Of a stretch of 64,000 bases of DNA, positions 35,435-46,327 are shown in pieces (positions within the stretch are counted from its first letter, which is position 1; every line of letters starts with the position of its first letter). Below the pieces are notes generated by a model that worked only from the letters and a program-made list of their open reading frames with translations, did not search any database and was not told the origin of the DNA. Source of the stretch: Cellulosilyticum lentocellum DSM 5427 (GTDB taxonomy: Bacteria; Bacillota; Clostridia; Lachnospirales; Cellulosilyticaceae); contig NC_015275.1 of NCBI RefSeq assembly GCF_000178835.2, positions 2,005,001 through 2,069,000 of the forward strand, read 5' to 3'. The position numbers were made by a program, and so were the translations under genes.

Positions 35435-36501
35435 TGAAAGCTCAATTAATTTTAGAAAATGGGATGATCTTTGAGGGTAAGGCCTTCGGATACCTTAAAG
35501 AAACAATCGGAGAAGTCGTATTTAACACAGGGATGACAGGTTATCAAGAGATCTTAACAGACCCTTCATACTATGGACAAATGGTAGTGATGACTTATCC
35601 ACTTATCGGAAACTACGGTATTAATCTTGAAGATATGGAAAGTAGCAAATCTCATGTACGTGCTTTAATCGTAAGAGAAAAAAGTGACTACCCAAATAAC
35701 TTTAGATGTGAACTTACTTTAGATGGTTACTTAAAATCACAAAAAGTAATCGGACTTGAAGGTATTGATACAAGAGCTTTAACAAGAGTATTAAGAGATC
35801 ATGGTACTATGCGCGCTATCATTGCTGTAAGAGAATTGACACCAAGTCAAATCAAGCTTAAAATAGATGCTTTTAATAACCAAATGGCTGTTTCAGAAGT
35901 AACAACTAAAGAAAGCTATGTGATCGAAGGAAATAAAACACATATTGCAGTCATTGACTGTGGTATTAAAAGTAATATTCTTCGCTCTTTTGAAGCAAGA
36001 GGCTGCAAACTTTCAGTTTTCCCTGCTTCAGCTAAACCTGAAGAAATATTAGCGGTTAACCCAGATGGTATCTTCTTATCAAATGGTCCAGCTGACCCTA
36101 AAGATGTACAAGATACAGTAGCAACAGTTAAAACTTTAATCGGTAAAAAACCTATTACAGCTATCTGTCTTGGACACCAATTACTTTGCTTAGCCCTTGG
36201 TGGTAATACAGCAAAACTTAAATTTGGTCACCATGGTTGTAACCACCCAGTTAAAGACTTTATTACAAACCGTGTGTATATTACATCTCAAAATCATAAC
36301 TACTATGTAGAAACACTTCCAGAAGGTGCAGTAGTGACGCATACGAATATGAACGACCGAACTGTAGAAGGGATGTACTTTAAAGATTTAAATATTTACA
36401 GTGTTCAGTTCCATCCAGAAGCATGTCCAGGACCAACAGATACAGCACATATTTTCGACGAATTTATCACTGTTATGCAAGGAGGAAAATTAAATGCCTA
36501 G
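35434..36501 (+). CDS. carA: Carbamoyl-phosphate synthase small subunit
   Basis: The glutamine-hydrolysing subunit that channels ammonia to CarB. 355 residues: an N-terminal CarA-specific domain ([19 protein letters not shown]) and a class I glutaminase domain. The nucleophile is in [17 protein letters not shown], and the His/Glu pair in [11 protein letters not shown]. It overlaps pyrF by one base and carB by eight. Being inside the pyr operon, it is probably pyrimidine-controlled and also supplies arginine synthesis. Confidence 0.97.
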   Translation: MKAQLILENGMIFEGKAFGYLKETIGEVVFNTGMTGYQEILTDPSYYGQMVVMTYPLIGNYGINLEDMESSKSHVRALIVREKSDYPNNFRCELTLDGYLKSQKVIGLEGIDTRALTRVLRDHGTMRAIIAVRELTPSQIKLKIDAFNNQMAVSEVTTKESYVIEGNKTHIAVIDCGIKSNILRSFEARGCKLSVFPASAKPEEILAVNPDGIFLSNGPADPKDVQDTVATVKTLIGKKPITAICLGHQLLCLALGGNTAKLKFGHHGCNHPVKDFITNRVYITSQNHNYYVETLPEGAVVTHTNMNDRTVEGMYFKDLNIYSVQFHPEACPGPTDTAHIFDEFITVMQGGKLNA

Positions 36502-39500
36502 AGATATGAGCATCAAAAAAGTATTAGTTATAGGATCAGGTCCTATTGTTATAGGTCAAGCGGCTGAATTCGACTATTCAGGAACACAAGCTTGCCAAGC
36601 GATTCGTGAAGAAGGTATTGAAGTAGTCCTTGTCAATAGTAACCCAGCTACTATTATGACAGATGAAGAAATAGCAGATAAAATTTACATCGAACCATTA
36701 ACTGTAGAATTCCTTGAAAAAGTTATTGCTAAAGAAAGACCAGACAGCGTTTTAGCAGGTGTAGGTGGTCAGACGGCTCTTAACTTAGCAGTGGAATTAA
36801 ATGATAAAGGAATTTTAGAAAAATATAATGTACGTGTGATTGGTACACAAATTTCAGCTATTAAAGAAGGGGAAGACCGTGAACTCTTTAGAGCCCTTAT
36901 GAAGCGTATCAATCAACCATGTATTGAAAGTGAAATTGTAGAAACAGTTGAAGCAGCTGTGGCGTTCTCAAGAAAAATTGGTTATCCAGTAGTTGTTAGG
37001 CCAGCTTATACCTTAGGTGGTACAGGTGGCGGTATTGCAGAAACAGAAGAAGAGCTAAGAGAAATCTGTGCAAGTGGTCTTCATCTTTCTCGTGTACACC
37101 AAGTACTTATTGAAAAATGTATCAAAGGCTGGAAAGAAATTGAATATGAAGTAATGCGTGATAACTATGGTACAGCCATTACTGTATGTAATATGGAAAA
37201 TATTGATCCAGTTGGTATTCACACAGGAGATAGTATCGTAGTTGCACCTTCTCAAACACTTTCAGATAGAGAATATCAAATGCTTCGCCGTGCATCACTT
37301 GATATTATTTCAGCTTGTGATATTAGAGGAGGTTGTAACGTACAACTTGCTCTTCATCCAGATAGTTTTGAGTATGCTGTTATCGAAATTAACCCTCGTG
37401 TAAGCCGTTCTTCAGCTTTAGCTTCTAAAGCAACAGGTTATCCAATTGCCAGAGTATCAGCTAAAATTGCACTTGGTTACGGTCTTGATGAAATTCCAAA
37501 CACTGTAACAGGCAAAACTTATGCTTGTTTCGAGCCAACACTTGATTATGTGGTATGTAAAATACCAAAATGGCCATTTGATAAATTCTATACAGCTAAA
37601 CGTACACTTGGTACGAAGATGATGGCAACCGGTGAAATTATGTCTATCGGTAATAACTTTGAAAGTGCCTTCTTAAAAGGTCTTCGCTCACTTGAGATTG
37701 GTAAATTTAGCTTTAAACATAAAAAGCTTGAAGAATGCACTTTAGATGAACTCAAAGAAAAAGTAATCACAGCAGATGATGAAAGAATTTTTGCCCTAGC
37801 TGAAATGCTTCGTCGTCATTATAGAAAAGAACAAGTATGTAAAATTACAGGAATGGATATTTTCTTCGTAGAAAAATTCCACTGGATTGTAGAACAAGAA
37901 GAGCTTCTTTCTGAAATGAACTTTGATGAGTTAACACCAAAATATTTACGCAAGCTTAAGAAAAGAGGCTTCTCAGATAAAGCGATTGCAGATTTAATCG
38001 GCGTAAGTGAAGATGATATTCGAGACGTTCGTTTTAAATGGAACATTGTACCTGTTTATAAAATGGTTGATACTTGTGGTGGAGAGTTTGAAGCGGAATC
38101 ACCATATTATTATTCAACTTATGATGAAGTAGATGAAGTTGAAGTATCTGACAAACAAAAGGTCATGGTTATTGGTTCAGGTCCAATTCGTATCGGTCAA
38201 GGGATTGAGTTCGATTACTGCTCTGTTCATGCGATTATGGCTCTTAAGAAAAAAGGGATTGAAACAATCATCGTTAATAATAACCCAGAAACAGTAAGTA
38301 CAGACTTTAATACATCAGATAAGCTTTACTTTGAACCATTAACAGATGAAGATTTCTACCATATTTACTTAAAAGAAAAACCAATGGGTGTCATTCTTCA
38401 ATTTGGTGGTCAAACAGCTATTAAACTAGCTAAATTCTGTGAAAAAATGAATATTCCTGTACTTGGTACACATCCAAAGCACATGGATGAAGCAGAAGAT
38501 AGAGAAAAATTCGATGAAATCTTAGAAAAACTTCACATCAAACGTCCAAAAGGGAAAGCGATTTGGTCAGTTGAAGAAGGTCTTAAAGTAGCAGAAGAAT
38601 TAGAGTATCCAGTACTTGTACGTCCTTCTTATGTACTTGGTGGTCAAGGAATGGAAATCACTTATGAAGCACACCAATTAGAAAGATACCTCATCAATGC
38701 GTTTGATAGAGACCCAGAAAACCCAGTACTCATTGACCGTTATCTAATGGGACGTGAAATCGAAGTAGACGCCCTTTCAGATGGTGAAAACATCCTTATT
38801 CCAGGAATCATGGAACACTTAGAAAGAGCTGGTATTCACTCAGGAGATAGTACAACACTTTATCCAAGTGTGAATATTCCAGACCATATTAAAGAAAAAA
38901 TCATTACTTGTACACAAATGCTTGCGAAAGAACTAAAAGTACTTGGTATGATTAATATCCAATATATTGAATACAAAAATGATTTATACATTATCGAGGT
39001 TAACCCACGTTCTAGCCGTACAGTACCTTACATTTCTAAGGTAACAGGGGTACCAATTATCGATCTTGCTGTAGAAGCAATGCTTGGTAAGAAAATTACA
39101 GACCTTGGTTATGGCACAGGGCTTTACCCAGAACCAAAAGACTTCTATGCTGTAAAAGTACCAGTATTCTCAACAGAAAAATTACCAAGAGTAGAAGTTA
39201 GCCTTGGACCAGAAATGAAGTCAACAGGAGAAGTACTTGGTGTAGGAACAACGGTAGAAGAAGCACTTTACAAAGGCTTTATTGCAGCAGGTAAATCTCT
39301 TCCAATGCAAGGTGGTACTATCTTTGCAACGGTTCAAAAATATGATCAAGATGAGTTCGTAACCATAGCAAAACGTTTTGCTAGCATGGGATACAAATTT
39401 GTGGCTACAGAAGGTACAGCTAAGAAATTACAAGAAAATGGCATTGAAGCGAGAGTGGTAGAAAAACTATCACCAGTGAAGGGAAATAAATTTGTAGAAG

Positions 39501-39739
39501 AAACAGATGAAATCTTTAAACTCCTTAGAAGTGGTGAAATTGACCTTGTAGTTAACACACCTACTAAAGGAAATGACTCTAAACGTGATGGTTTCAAAAT
39601 CAGACGTTTAGCAATCGAATCTTCTATTCAAATCTTAACCTCATTAGACACTGTAAGAGCACTAGCTGATATAGTATCTAAGCAAATGACTACAGAGCAA
39701 ACAGATATCTATGATATGGGAGTAAGTCGTCATGAGTAA
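36494..39739 (+). CDS. carB: Carbamoyl-phosphate synthase large subunit
   Basis: Makes carbamoyl phosphate from bicarbonate, ammonia and two ATP. 1081 residues with two tandem ATP-grasp halves: the first begins [22 protein letters not shown], the second near residue 558 with [21 protein letters not shown]. Each holds an RPSY/RPAY-xLGG loop and an E-x-N-P-R metal site ([26 protein letters not shown]). The C-terminal MGS-like regulatory domain (from about residue 940) would bind UMP. It overlaps both carA and pyrK by eight bases, so expression is tightly coupled. Confidence 0.98.
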   Translation: MPRDMSIKKVLVIGSGPIVIGQAAEFDYSGTQACQAIREEGIEVVLVNSNPATIMTDEEIADKIYIEPLTVEFLEKVIAKERPDSVLAGVGGQTALNLAVELNDKGILEKYNVRVIGTQISAIKEGEDRELFRALMKRINQPCIESEIVETVEAAVAFSRKIGYPVVVRPAYTLGGTGGGIAETEEELREICASGLHLSRVHQVLIEKCIKGWKEIEYEVMRDNYGTAITVCNMENIDPVGIHTGDSIVVAPSQTLSDREYQMLRRASLDIISACDIRGGCNVQLALHPDSFEYAVIEINPRVSRSSALASKATGYPIARVSAKIALGYGLDEIPNTVTGKTYACFEPTLDYVVCKIPKWPFDKFYTAKRTLGTKMMATGEIMSIGNNFESAFLKGLRSLEIGKFSFKHKKLEECTLDELKEKVITADDERIFALAEMLRRHYRKEQVCKITGMDIFFVEKFHWIVEQEELLSEMNFDELTPKYLRKLKKRGFSDKAIADLIGVSEDDIRDVRFKWNIVPVYKMVDTCGGEFEAESPYYYSTYDEVDEVEVSDKQKVMVIGSGPIRIGQGIEFDYCSVHAIMALKKKGIETIIVNNNPETVSTDFNTSDKLYFEPLTDEDFYHIYLKEKPMGVILQFGGQTAIKLAKFCEKMNIPVLGTHPKHMDEAEDREKFDEILEKLHIKRPKGKAIWSVEEGLKVAEELEYPVLVRPSYVLGGQGMEITYEAHQLERYLINAFDRDPENPVLIDRYLMGREIEVDALSDGENILIPGIMEHLERAGIHSGDSTTLYPSVNIPDHIKEKIITCTQMLAKELKVLGMINIQYIEYKNDLYIIEVNPRSSRTVPYISKVTGVPIIDLAVEAMLGKKITDLGYGTGLYPEPKDFYAVKVPVFSTEKLPRVEVSLGPEMKSTGEVLGVGTTVEEALYKGFIAAGKSLPMQGGTIFATVQKYDQDEFVTIAKRFASMGYKFVATEGTAKKLQENGIEARVVEKLSPVKGNKFVEETDEIFKLLRSGEIDLVVNTPTKGNDSKRDGFKIRRLAIESSIQILTSLDTVRALADIVSKQMTTEQTDIYDMGVSRHE

Positions 39740-40499
39740 ACAAGTTGTAAATGGAAAAATCATAGGGCAAGGTGAAATTGCCCCTATGATTTATAAAATG
39801 ATTATAGAAGCACCAGAAGTAGCTGAAAATGCAAAATGTGGACAATTCGTTAATGTGTATCCAGAATCTAAAAGTACATTATTGCCTAGACCAATCAGTA
39901 TTTGTGAAGTAGGTGAAACGACTATTACACTGGTATATGGTGTGGTAGGAGAAGGGACAAAAGAGTTTTCTAAGCTTGTAACAGGAGATACCATTCGTAT
40001 CAGTAGTGCACTTGGAAATGGCTATGACGTACAAGAAGCACTGGTTTCTGTTTTAGTGGGCGGTGGTATTGGTGTACCACCATTAGTGGAACTTGCTAAG
40101 CATATTCCCGGTGAAAAAATCGCTGTGCTAGGTTTTAGAGATGAACCTTTCTTAGTAAAGGAATTAGAAAACTTAGGCGTAAAAGTATATGTTGCTACAG
40201 ATAGTGGAAAAGTAGGCTTTAAAGGAAATGTGATTGAACTTATTAAGGCGGAAGGCATTAAAGGCGATTATTTCTATAGCTGTGGACCTAAAGTTATGCT
40301 TAAGGCATTAGCAGCTTATTGTGCTGAAGTTGATGTGCCTGTTCAAGTTTCGCTTGAAGAACGTATGGGCTGTGGTTATGGTGCATGCGTAGGGTGTGTT
40401 TGCAAAACAAAAGCGAATACAGAAAAGGGCTTTGAACATAAAAAAGTATGTAAAGATGGTCCTGTTTTCTTAGGAAGCGAGGTGAAGTGGGATGAGTAG
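39732..40499 (+). CDS. pyrK: Dihydroorotate dehydrogenase electron-transfer subunit
   Basis: The FAD and 2Fe-2S partner of the PyrD type 1B enzyme, passing electrons to NAD. 255 residues: a flavin domain with [11 protein letters not shown] (the R-P-[IF]-S motif), a nucleotide domain [14 protein letters not shown], and the C-terminal iron-sulfur cysteines in [14 protein letters not shown] plus a later KVC. It overlaps carB and pyrD by eight bases each. Its presence marks this as an NAD-linked dihydroorotate dehydrogenase, suited to anaerobic growth. Confidence 0.97.
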   Translation: MSKQVVNGKIIGQGEIAPMIYKMIIEAPEVAENAKCGQFVNVYPESKSTLLPRPISICEVGETTITLVYGVVGEGTKEFSKLVTGDTIRISSALGNGYDVQEALVSVLVGGGIGVPPLVELAKHIPGEKIAVLGFRDEPFLVKELENLGVKVYVATDSGKVGFKGNVIELIKAEGIKGDYFYSCGPKVMLKALAAYCAEVDVPVQVSLEERMGCGYGACVGCVCKTKANTEKGFEHKKVCKDGPVFLGSEVKWDE

Positions 40500-41439
40500 G
40501 CTAACAGATATTGATCAAATAGCAGCAGCTAAAGGCATTGACCTAAGTGTTAACCTTGCAGGCATCACTCTTAAAAATCCTATCACAACAGCTTCAGGAA
40601 CCTTCTCACCTCATGAGAGTAGTGAGTTTTATGATTTAAGTGAACTAGGAGCCATGATTACCAAAGGGATTGCAAGTATACCTTGGGATGGGAATCCAGT
40701 GCCTAGAATTGCAGAAACTTATGGTGGGATGATTAATGCCGTAGGTCTTCAAAATCCAGGAGTAGACTATTACATTGAACATGAATTACCTTTTGCAAGA
40801 AAGTTTGATACAAAGATTATTGCAAACGTAGCAGGACATAGTATCACAGAGTACTGCAGCGTTGTAGAACGCTTAAATGAAACAGATGTAGATATGTTAG
40901 AGGTTAATATTTCTTGTCCTAATGTGAAAGAAGGTGGGATTGGTTTTGGAACTTCTTGTGATATGGCATCTAAAGTAACAAGAGAAGTGAAACGTCTCAC
41001 TACTAAACCTATTATTATTAAATTAACACCCAATGTAACGGATATTGCCTCTATTGCGCAGTCTGTAGAAGCAGAAGGAGCAGATGCAGTTTCTCTTATT
41101 AATACTTTACTAGGGATGAAAATTGATGTTCATCGTAAACGTCCAGTGATTGCTAATAAAATGGGTGGCTTCTCAGGTCCAGCTGTTAAACCAGTAGCAG
41201 TAAGAATGGTTTACCAAGTAAGAAGAGCAGTTAATATTCCAATCATAGGGCTTGGCGGCATTATGACAGGTGAAGACGTAGTGGAATTCCTTATGGCAGG
41301 AGCAGATGCTATTTCAGTAGGGACAGCAGCTTTTGCGAATCCAACAGCACCTGTTGATATTAAGAGAGAGCTTATTGACTATATGGAACGTTATGGGTTT
41401 AAAAACTTACAAGAAATTAGAGATGCTTTTGAGGGGTAA
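40492..41439 (+). CDS. pyrD: Dihydroorotate dehydrogenase, catalytic subunit (type 1B)
   Basis: Oxidises dihydroorotate to orotate with bound FMN. 315 residues. The type 1B catalytic Cys is in LEVNISCPNVKEGG; the FMN-binding segments IIGLGGIMTGEDVVEFLMAGA and SVGTAAF are clear. It works as a heterotetramer with PyrK encoded just upstream. A terminator ten bases after its stop ends the main pyr transcript. Confidence 0.97.
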   Translation: MSRLTDIDQIAAAKGIDLSVNLAGITLKNPITTASGTFSPHESSEFYDLSELGAMITKGIASIPWDGNPVPRIAETYGGMINAVGLQNPGVDYYIEHELPFARKFDTKIIANVAGHSITEYCSVVERLNETDVDMLEVNISCPNVKEGGIGFGTSCDMASKVTREVKRLTTKPIIIKLTPNVTDIASIAQSVEAEGADAVSLINTLLGMKIDVHRKRPVIANKMGGFSGPAVKPVAVRMVYQVRRAVNIPIIGLGGIMTGEDVVEFLMAGADAISVGTAAFANPTAPVDIKRELIDYMERYGFKNLQEIRDAFEG

Positions 41440-41448
41440 AAAAGAGTG

Positions 41449-41477
41449 GAAAGGGGAGGTTACTCTCCTTTCTTTTT
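41449..41477 (+). terminator. Rho-independent terminator after pyrD
   Basis: GAAAGGGGAG and CTCTCCTTTC pair over 10 bp (one G-U) around GTTA, followed by TTTTT. Confidence 0.88.
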
Positions 41478-41555
41478 AAGAACTGAGTGTAAAATTTTCC
41501 ACTGGCACATATAAAATTTACTTCTATACATTAATAAAACGAAGGGATGAAGAAA

Positions 41556-42227
41556 ATGAGCTACAAAAAAGAGTTTATAGAATTTATGGTAAGATCAGGG
41601 GTATTAACTTTTGGAGATTTCACCACAAAAAGCGGTCGTAAAACACCTTACTTCGTCAATACAGGAAATTACAAAACAGGTGCACAAGCAGCTAGACTTG
41701 GTGAATTCTATGCTAAAAGCATTATGGAAAATGGTAAAGGAGATGTAGATGCTCTTTTTGGACCAGCTTATAAAGGAATTCCATTATCAGTAGCAACAGC
41801 CATTGCACTATCAAATGAATTTGACAAAGATCTTAACTACTGCTTCAATAGAAAAGAAGAAAAAGATCATGGTGAAGGTGGATCTATGGTAGGATACAAG
41901 CTTCAAGATGGTGACAAAGTACTCATCGTTGAAGACGTTATCACAGCAGGAACAGCAGTAAGAGAAGTGTTCCCAACCCTTAAAGGCGCTGCAGATGTGC
42001 AAATTGAAGGACTTATTATTTCTGTAGATAGAATGGAAAGAGGTCAAGGAGATAAAACAGCCATTCAAGAAATCGAAACAGAATTTGGCATTAAAACATA
42101 TCCAATCGTAACTGTTAGAGAAATTATTGATACAATCCACAACGTAGAGATTGATGGAAAAGTATATATTGATGATGCAATGAAAGCAAGAATGGAAGCT
42201 TACTTAGCTGAGTATTGCGTGAAATAG
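41556..42227 (+). CDS. pyrE: Orotate phosphoribosyltransferase
   Basis: Joins orotate and PRPP to give OMP. 223 residues from ATG 41556; an in-frame ATG at 41547 abuts the GAAGGG ribosome site, so the second is preferred. The PRPP-binding motif is VLIVEDVITAGTAVRE near residue 125, and the flexible catalytic loop is RKEEKDHGEGG. It lies behind the pyrD terminator, so it relies on read-through or a separate promoter in the 78-base gap, where I see only weak boxes. Own terminator follows. Confidence 0.96.
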   Translation: MSYKKEFIEFMVRSGVLTFGDFTTKSGRKTPYFVNTGNYKTGAQAARLGEFYAKSIMENGKGDVDALFGPAYKGIPLSVATAIALSNEFDKDLNYCFNRKEEKDHGEGGSMVGYKLQDGDKVLIVEDVITAGTAVREVFPTLKGAADVQIEGLIISVDRMERGQGDKTAIQEIETEFGIKTYPIVTVREIIDTIHNVEIDGKVYIDDAMKARMEAYLAEYCVK

Positions 42228-42261
42228 TACAAAATATACAAATAAGGAATAGTTAATAGCA

Positions 42262-42296
42262 AAAAAGCAGAAACCCTATAAGGATTTCTGCTTTTT
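42262..42296 (+). terminator. Rho-independent terminator after pyrE
   Basis: AAAAAGCAGAAA pairs with TTTCTGCTTTTT (12 bp) around an 11-nt loop. Confidence 0.9.
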
Positions 42297-42489
42297 GTCT
42301 TATTAAAAATGATTGATTGCCTTCATATGGCGAATTTAATCAGATATAAGTATAGAGAGAGAAATAAAATCTATAAGAGGAATAGGCATTTTCTCATGAA
42401 ATATTAATCTTGGACATATCAATTTCTCATAAAGAGGAGTTATATTAATCTTACAAACACTTAACATAAAGGAAATGGGGAGAATAGTA

Positions 42490-42975
42490 ATGGGAAAAAA
42501 AGAAACAAATATTATTTTAGCGGCTATTTTAATTATCATCGGGATAGGTGGTATCTTAAAACAAGTTTTTAATATTAATCTATTTGGTTATATTTCTTTC
42601 TGGGATTTAGGTATTTTAGCACTGGGGTTATATTTTGAGTGGCAGTATTTTACCACAAGAAGGTCACCAGGCATTCTTGTTCCAGGAGGTATTTTTACAG
42701 TTGTAGGATTATTTAGCTTTTTAGAGGCCTTACTTGGAGGACTATTCTTTACACACTTTCCAGCAGGGGAGCTAGGTGTAGCATTAGGGCTATTTCAGCT
42801 TTATTGGTTTGGTTCTCGTAATAAATTCTTATTAATTCCAGTAGGTATTTTATTAATTTCTGCTTTAGATGAAATGAGTACCAATTTTTTTAGATGGTTT
42901 AATGGTTCTTTAGTATGGTCTATTGGTCTTATTGCTATTGGTATTTATCTTATTGCAAATAGAAAAAGAAATTAA
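42490..42975 (+). CDS. Small multi-helix membrane protein
   Basis: 161 residues from ATG 42490, seven bases after GGGGAG; an upstream ATG at 42475 precedes that site. Hydrophobic segments lie near residues 6-27, 36-52, 65-83, 88-103 and 133-153, with few charged residues between, so four or five membrane helices. It resembles LiaI/LiaF-type or DUF5668-like envelope proteins in layout, but I see no diagnostic motif. A strong terminator follows, so it is a single-gene unit. Confidence 0.8.
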   Translation: MGKKETNIILAAILIIIGIGGILKQVFNINLFGYISFWDLGILALGLYFEWQYFTTRRSPGILVPGGIFTVVGLFSFLEALLGGLFFTHFPAGELGVALGLFQLYWFGSRNKFLLIPVGILLISALDEMSTNFFRWFNGSLVWSIGLIAIGIYLIANRKRN

Positions 42976-43032
42976 AGTCATATTAAATATTTATTATAGA
43001 AAAGCTTATTAAGTTTAGCAAATAAAAATTCA

Positions 43033-43086
43033 ACAAAAAAGGTAATCCTTTCAGTGAAGTATCACAGTAAGGATTACCTTTTTTGT
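43033..43086 (+). terminator. Rho-independent terminator
   Basis: ACAAAAAAGGTAATCCTT (43033-43050) and AAGGATTACCTTTTTTGT (43069-43086) are perfect 18-bp complements; the T run lies in the right arm. Confidence 0.88.
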
Positions 43087-43119
43087 GCCAGACTCTTATT
43101 TAACTTCTATAACATGCTA

Positions 43120-43480
43120 CCCATTTCTTAAAAAAGACACAGCAATGGCTCCTCAGCACAGTATGAAGTTTCATAAGGCATAGGTAGCAACATCATAAAA
43201 GTTAAACCAATGAGTGAGGAGCTCCTTAAAGTCTTGGCCGGGCTGCCCTAAGCTAGGTGCCAAGGCCTTAAGACTCTGGTTAAAACTTTATTTGAATCAT
43301 ACAAGATGTAAAAACGTTTTTGGCAACTTATAAATGGCGCCTCCCTGTCAGCGTACTAGTGACATTTTCCTTGGAGACAGAGGTATCTGTAGCAACAGAT
43401 TGAAACTTACGAGGCCCGGTCAGTTCCTCAAGTTAATGTTGCGGTGATTATGCTGAGGAAGTTGTTTGATTTGTTTTTAC
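43120..43480 (+). ncRNA. Candidate structured non-coding RNA, class not identified
   Basis: No gene fits here. Bases 43141-43440 are about 43% G+C by my count, richer than the flanks, and rich in paired arms. TCCTCAGCA (43150-43158) with TGCTGAGGA (43451-43459) closes the region. Alternatively GCTCCTCA (43148-43155) pairs with TGAGGAGC (43215-43222). AGTCTTGGCC (43230-43239) pairs with GGCC and AAGACT (43264-43275), ATCTGT with ACAGAT (43385-43400), AACTT-GAGG with CCTC-AAGTT (43404-43434), and TGTCA with TGACA (43346-43364). A T-rich tail follows on the plus strand, and TATAAC (43108-43113) could be a -10 box. I see no RNase P, tmRNA, SRP or T-box core. Strand is inferred. Confidence 0.55.
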
Positions 43481-43574
43481 ACGTATATATATGTTAGCTA
43501 CAAGTGGAATCCCTAATAGAAAATAAAAATATTTTTAAACGCTATTTATAACATTTCTTCATAAAAAAGTAGGA

Positions 43575-44441
43575 TTAGCCATTAATAATTTCTCCACCAT
43601 TAATATGAATGGTTTGTCCTGTTATATAACTAGCAGCTTTAGAAGCTAAGAAAACATAAGCACCTGCACATTCTATGGGTTGACCAGCACGACCTAGTGG
43701 CGTGGTAGTACCAAAAGCAGGAATGCTGCTTACATCAAAACTAGAAGGAATAAAAGGTGTCCAAATAGGACCTGGTGCAACAGCATTAACACGTATACCA
43801 GACTTTGATTTTGTAAGAGCCATAGAAAGGGAGCGCGTGAAAGCTGTAATGGCACCTTTGGTCATGGAGTAATCGATGAGTTTTTCATGACCATGAAAAG
43901 CGACGACAGAAGTTGTATTAATAATGCATGCACCTGATTTGAGATGCGGTAAGACGGCCTTAGTCATATAAAAAGTGCCATATACATTAGTTTTAAAAGT
44001 TTTATCAAACTGTTCGGTAGTAATGGCTTGTAAACTTGAGTTTTCATATTGGACAGCAGCATTATTGACTAGGATATCGATATGCTTATAGGTATCCATG
44101 ACTTTTGTGACTACGTCTGTAGCGAAAGTTTCTTCTGTGAGATCACCTTTAATAAGAAGACAGCTTTGGCCATAAGCTTCAACAGCTTTTTGTGTATCCT
44201 CTGCATCTTTATCTTCATTATAGTAAACAATGGCAACATCAGCTCCTTGCTTGGCATAAGCCACTGCTACAGCACGTCCAATACCACTATCACCACCTGT
44301 AATAATAGCTACTTGTTCTTGGAGTAAACTACCATTTGGAAGAGTCGTTTTATCATCAAAAATGGGGAGTGGTTGCATTTCGTATTCAAAACCAGGATGC
44401 CTTGTTTGTTGTTGCGCTTTAAAATGGTTAGGGAAAGACAT
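43575..44441 (-). CDS. SDR oxidoreductase of the general-stress (GS39/YdaD-like) type
   Basis: 288 residues with the long N-terminal extension (HPGFEYEMQPLPIFDD) that marks the YdaD/YhxD-like subgroup of short-chain dehydrogenases. The cofactor motif is TGGDSGIGRAVA near residue 49, then NNAA, the catalytic Y-x-x-x-K as YSMTK, and the end ITGQTIHINGG. Relatives are induced by general stress in Bacillus; the substrate is not known. ATG 44441 is preceded by AGGAGG. It is monocistronic between the putative RNA region and the divergent RNase J gene. Confidence 0.92.
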   Translation of the reverse strand: MSFPNHFKAQQQTRHPGFEYEMQPLPIFDDKTTLPNGSLLQEQVAIITGGDSGIGRAVAVAYAKQGADVAIVYYNEDKDAEDTQKAVEAYGQSCLLIKGDLTEETFATDVVTKVMDTYKHIDILVNNAAVQYENSSLQAITTEQFDKTFKTNVYGTFYMTKAVLPHLKSGACIINTTSVVAFHGHEKLIDYSMTKGAITAFTRSLSMALTKSKSGIRVNAVAPGPIWTPFIPSSFDVSSIPAFGTTTPLGRAGQPIECAGAYVFLASKAASYITGQTIHINGGEIING

Positions 44442-44643
44442 GACAATACCTCCTAAAAGTAATAAATGATTAAGAATAAAAATTCAAATTTAGTATGAGC
44501 TTAATGTAAGTATTTCAATATGGAAATTTTATCAAAGCTTAATGGCAAGTAACTTTATCATTTGTCTCATTTAAAAATAACACTACATACTTTTTTAGGA
44601 AAAAGTTATACTAAGTATAAAAGTAATAAAGCGAGGATGAAAG

Positions 44644-46302
44644 ATGAAAAATGCTGTGAAAGTCATTCCTCTTGGAGGGCTTGGAAGTATTGGCAAAAAT
44701 ATAACCGTTATAGAGTATGAAGAAGAAATTATAGTGATTGACTGTGGCATGGGTTTTCCAGATGAACAAATGTATGGGGTAGATTTGGTTATTCCTGATA
44801 TTACGTACTTATTACAAAATAAGAATAAAGTAAAAGGTATCTTTTTCACTCATGGACATGAAGATCATATAGGTGCAGTTCCCTATATATTAAAACAGAT
44901 GAACATTCCCTTGTATGGAACTCCTCTTACTTTAGGCATTATAGAAAACAAACTCCAAGAACACGGTCTCCTAACAAAAAGTGAATGTCACTGCGTGGAA
45001 GCTGGTGACGTGATTGCTTTAGAACAAATAAAGGTAGAGTTTGTGAGAAGTACACATAGCATTGCCGGTGCGTGTTGTATTGCAGTGCATACACCTGAAG
45101 GAATTATTTTTCATACAGGGGATTTTAAAGTGGATTATACACCTGTTGATCAGAAGGGAATGGATTTACAGCGGATTGGTGAATTAGGAAAAGAAGGCAT
45201 ATTACTCCTTTTAGCAGATAGCACTAATGTAGAACGTAAAGGACACTCTCCATCAGAAGTAACTATTGGTAAGACCTTAGAGCGTTTATTTGACAATGTG
45301 AAAGGACGTATTATTGTTGCGACCTTTGCATCCAATATTCATCGTATTCAACAGATTATTAATGCAGCGGTGCTTTATGGACGTAAAGTAGCTTTTAGTG
45401 GCAGAAGTATGGAAAACATAACGAAAGTAGCTAGCAGTTTAGGGTATTTGAATATACCAGAAGCTACTTTAATAGAAGGTGAGCAAATCAAGAATTATTC
45501 TAATGACCAGATTACTATTGTTACAACAGGAAGCCAAGGGGAGCCTATGGCAGCACTGGCACGTATTGCCTTTGGCAAACATCGATCAATTCAAATAGAA
45601 CCTAATGATTTATTTATTATCTCTGCTTCCCCTATTCCGGGAAATGATAAATTAGTTTCAAAAGTGATTAATGAGCTTTACAAAAAAGGAGCCCAAGTCA
45701 TTTACAAGGATTTAGAAGAGGTTCATGTATCAGGACATGCTTATAAAGAAGAACTGAAACTTATGCATACGTTAACACATCCTCAATATTTTATGCCAGT
45801 GCATGGAGAATATAGGCATCTGATTCATCATCGCAATCTAGCAAGACAAATGGGGATGCCACATGATCATATTTTTATTTTAGAAGATGGAGATGTTTTA
45901 GAAGTAAATAAGGTAACAGCTGGAGTGATCGGAAGAGTAAGGGCAGGAAATATTTTAGTAGATGGTATTGGTATAGGAGATGTAGGTAATATTGTACTAA
46001 GGGATCGTAAGCATTTAGCAGAAGAGGGGATGCTCATAGTAGTTGCAGCTATTGATTTAGAAACTTATTCTATTATGAGTGGTCCTGATATTATTACCAG
46101 AGGCTTTGTTTATGCCAAGGATTCAGAGGATTTAATAGAAGAAGTAAAAGCTGTAGCTAATAAAGAATTAGAGATGTGTCTTGCTTATCAAATGACAGAA
46201 TGGCATATTTTAAAAACGAGCATTAAAAAGGTGGTAGAGCAACTTTTATATGAAAAAACAAAACGAAGACCCACTATTTTGCCAATTATTATGGAAGTTT
46301 AA
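44644..46302 (+). CDS. rnj: Ribonuclease J
   Basis: A 552-residue exo/endoribonuclease of mRNA decay and rRNA maturation in Firmicutes. The metallo-beta-lactamase zinc motif is FFTHGHEDHIGAVPYIL near residue 75, with H-T-G-D-F-K following. The beta-CASP domain supplies FASNIHRIQQII and the late HVSGHAYKEELKLM. The C-terminal dimerisation domain is complete. The preceding 44442-44643 gap is AT-rich with no gene. A small gene follows 26 bases later. Confidence 0.95.
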   Translation: MKNAVKVIPLGGLGSIGKNITVIEYEEEIIVIDCGMGFPDEQMYGVDLVIPDITYLLQNKNKVKGIFFTHGHEDHIGAVPYILKQMNIPLYGTPLTLGIIENKLQEHGLLTKSECHCVEAGDVIALEQIKVEFVRSTHSIAGACCIAVHTPEGIIFHTGDFKVDYTPVDQKGMDLQRIGELGKEGILLLLADSTNVERKGHSPSEVTIGKTLERLFDNVKGRIIVATFASNIHRIQQIINAAVLYGRKVAFSGRSMENITKVASSLGYLNIPEATLIEGEQIKNYSNDQITIVTTGSQGEPMAALARIAFGKHRSIQIEPNDLFIISASPIPGNDKLVSKVINELYKKGAQVIYKDLEEVHVSGHAYKEELKLMHTLTHPQYFMPVHGEYRHLIHHRNLARQMGMPHDHIFILEDGDVLEVNKVTAGVIGRVRAGNILVDGIGIGDVGNIVLRDRKHLAEEGMLIVVAAIDLETYSIMSGPDIITRGFVYAKDSEDLIEEVKAVANKELEMCLAYQMTEWHILKTSIKKVVEQLLYEKTKRRPTILPIIMEV

Positions 46303-46327
46303 TATAGAAGGAAGAAAGGTGAGTAAA

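Noticed and set aside
43120-43480. RNase P RNA, tmRNA, SRP RNA or T-box leader
   Set aside because: None of the invariant core sequences of these RNAs is present on either strand, and no downstream gene on the plus strand makes it a riboswitch leader.
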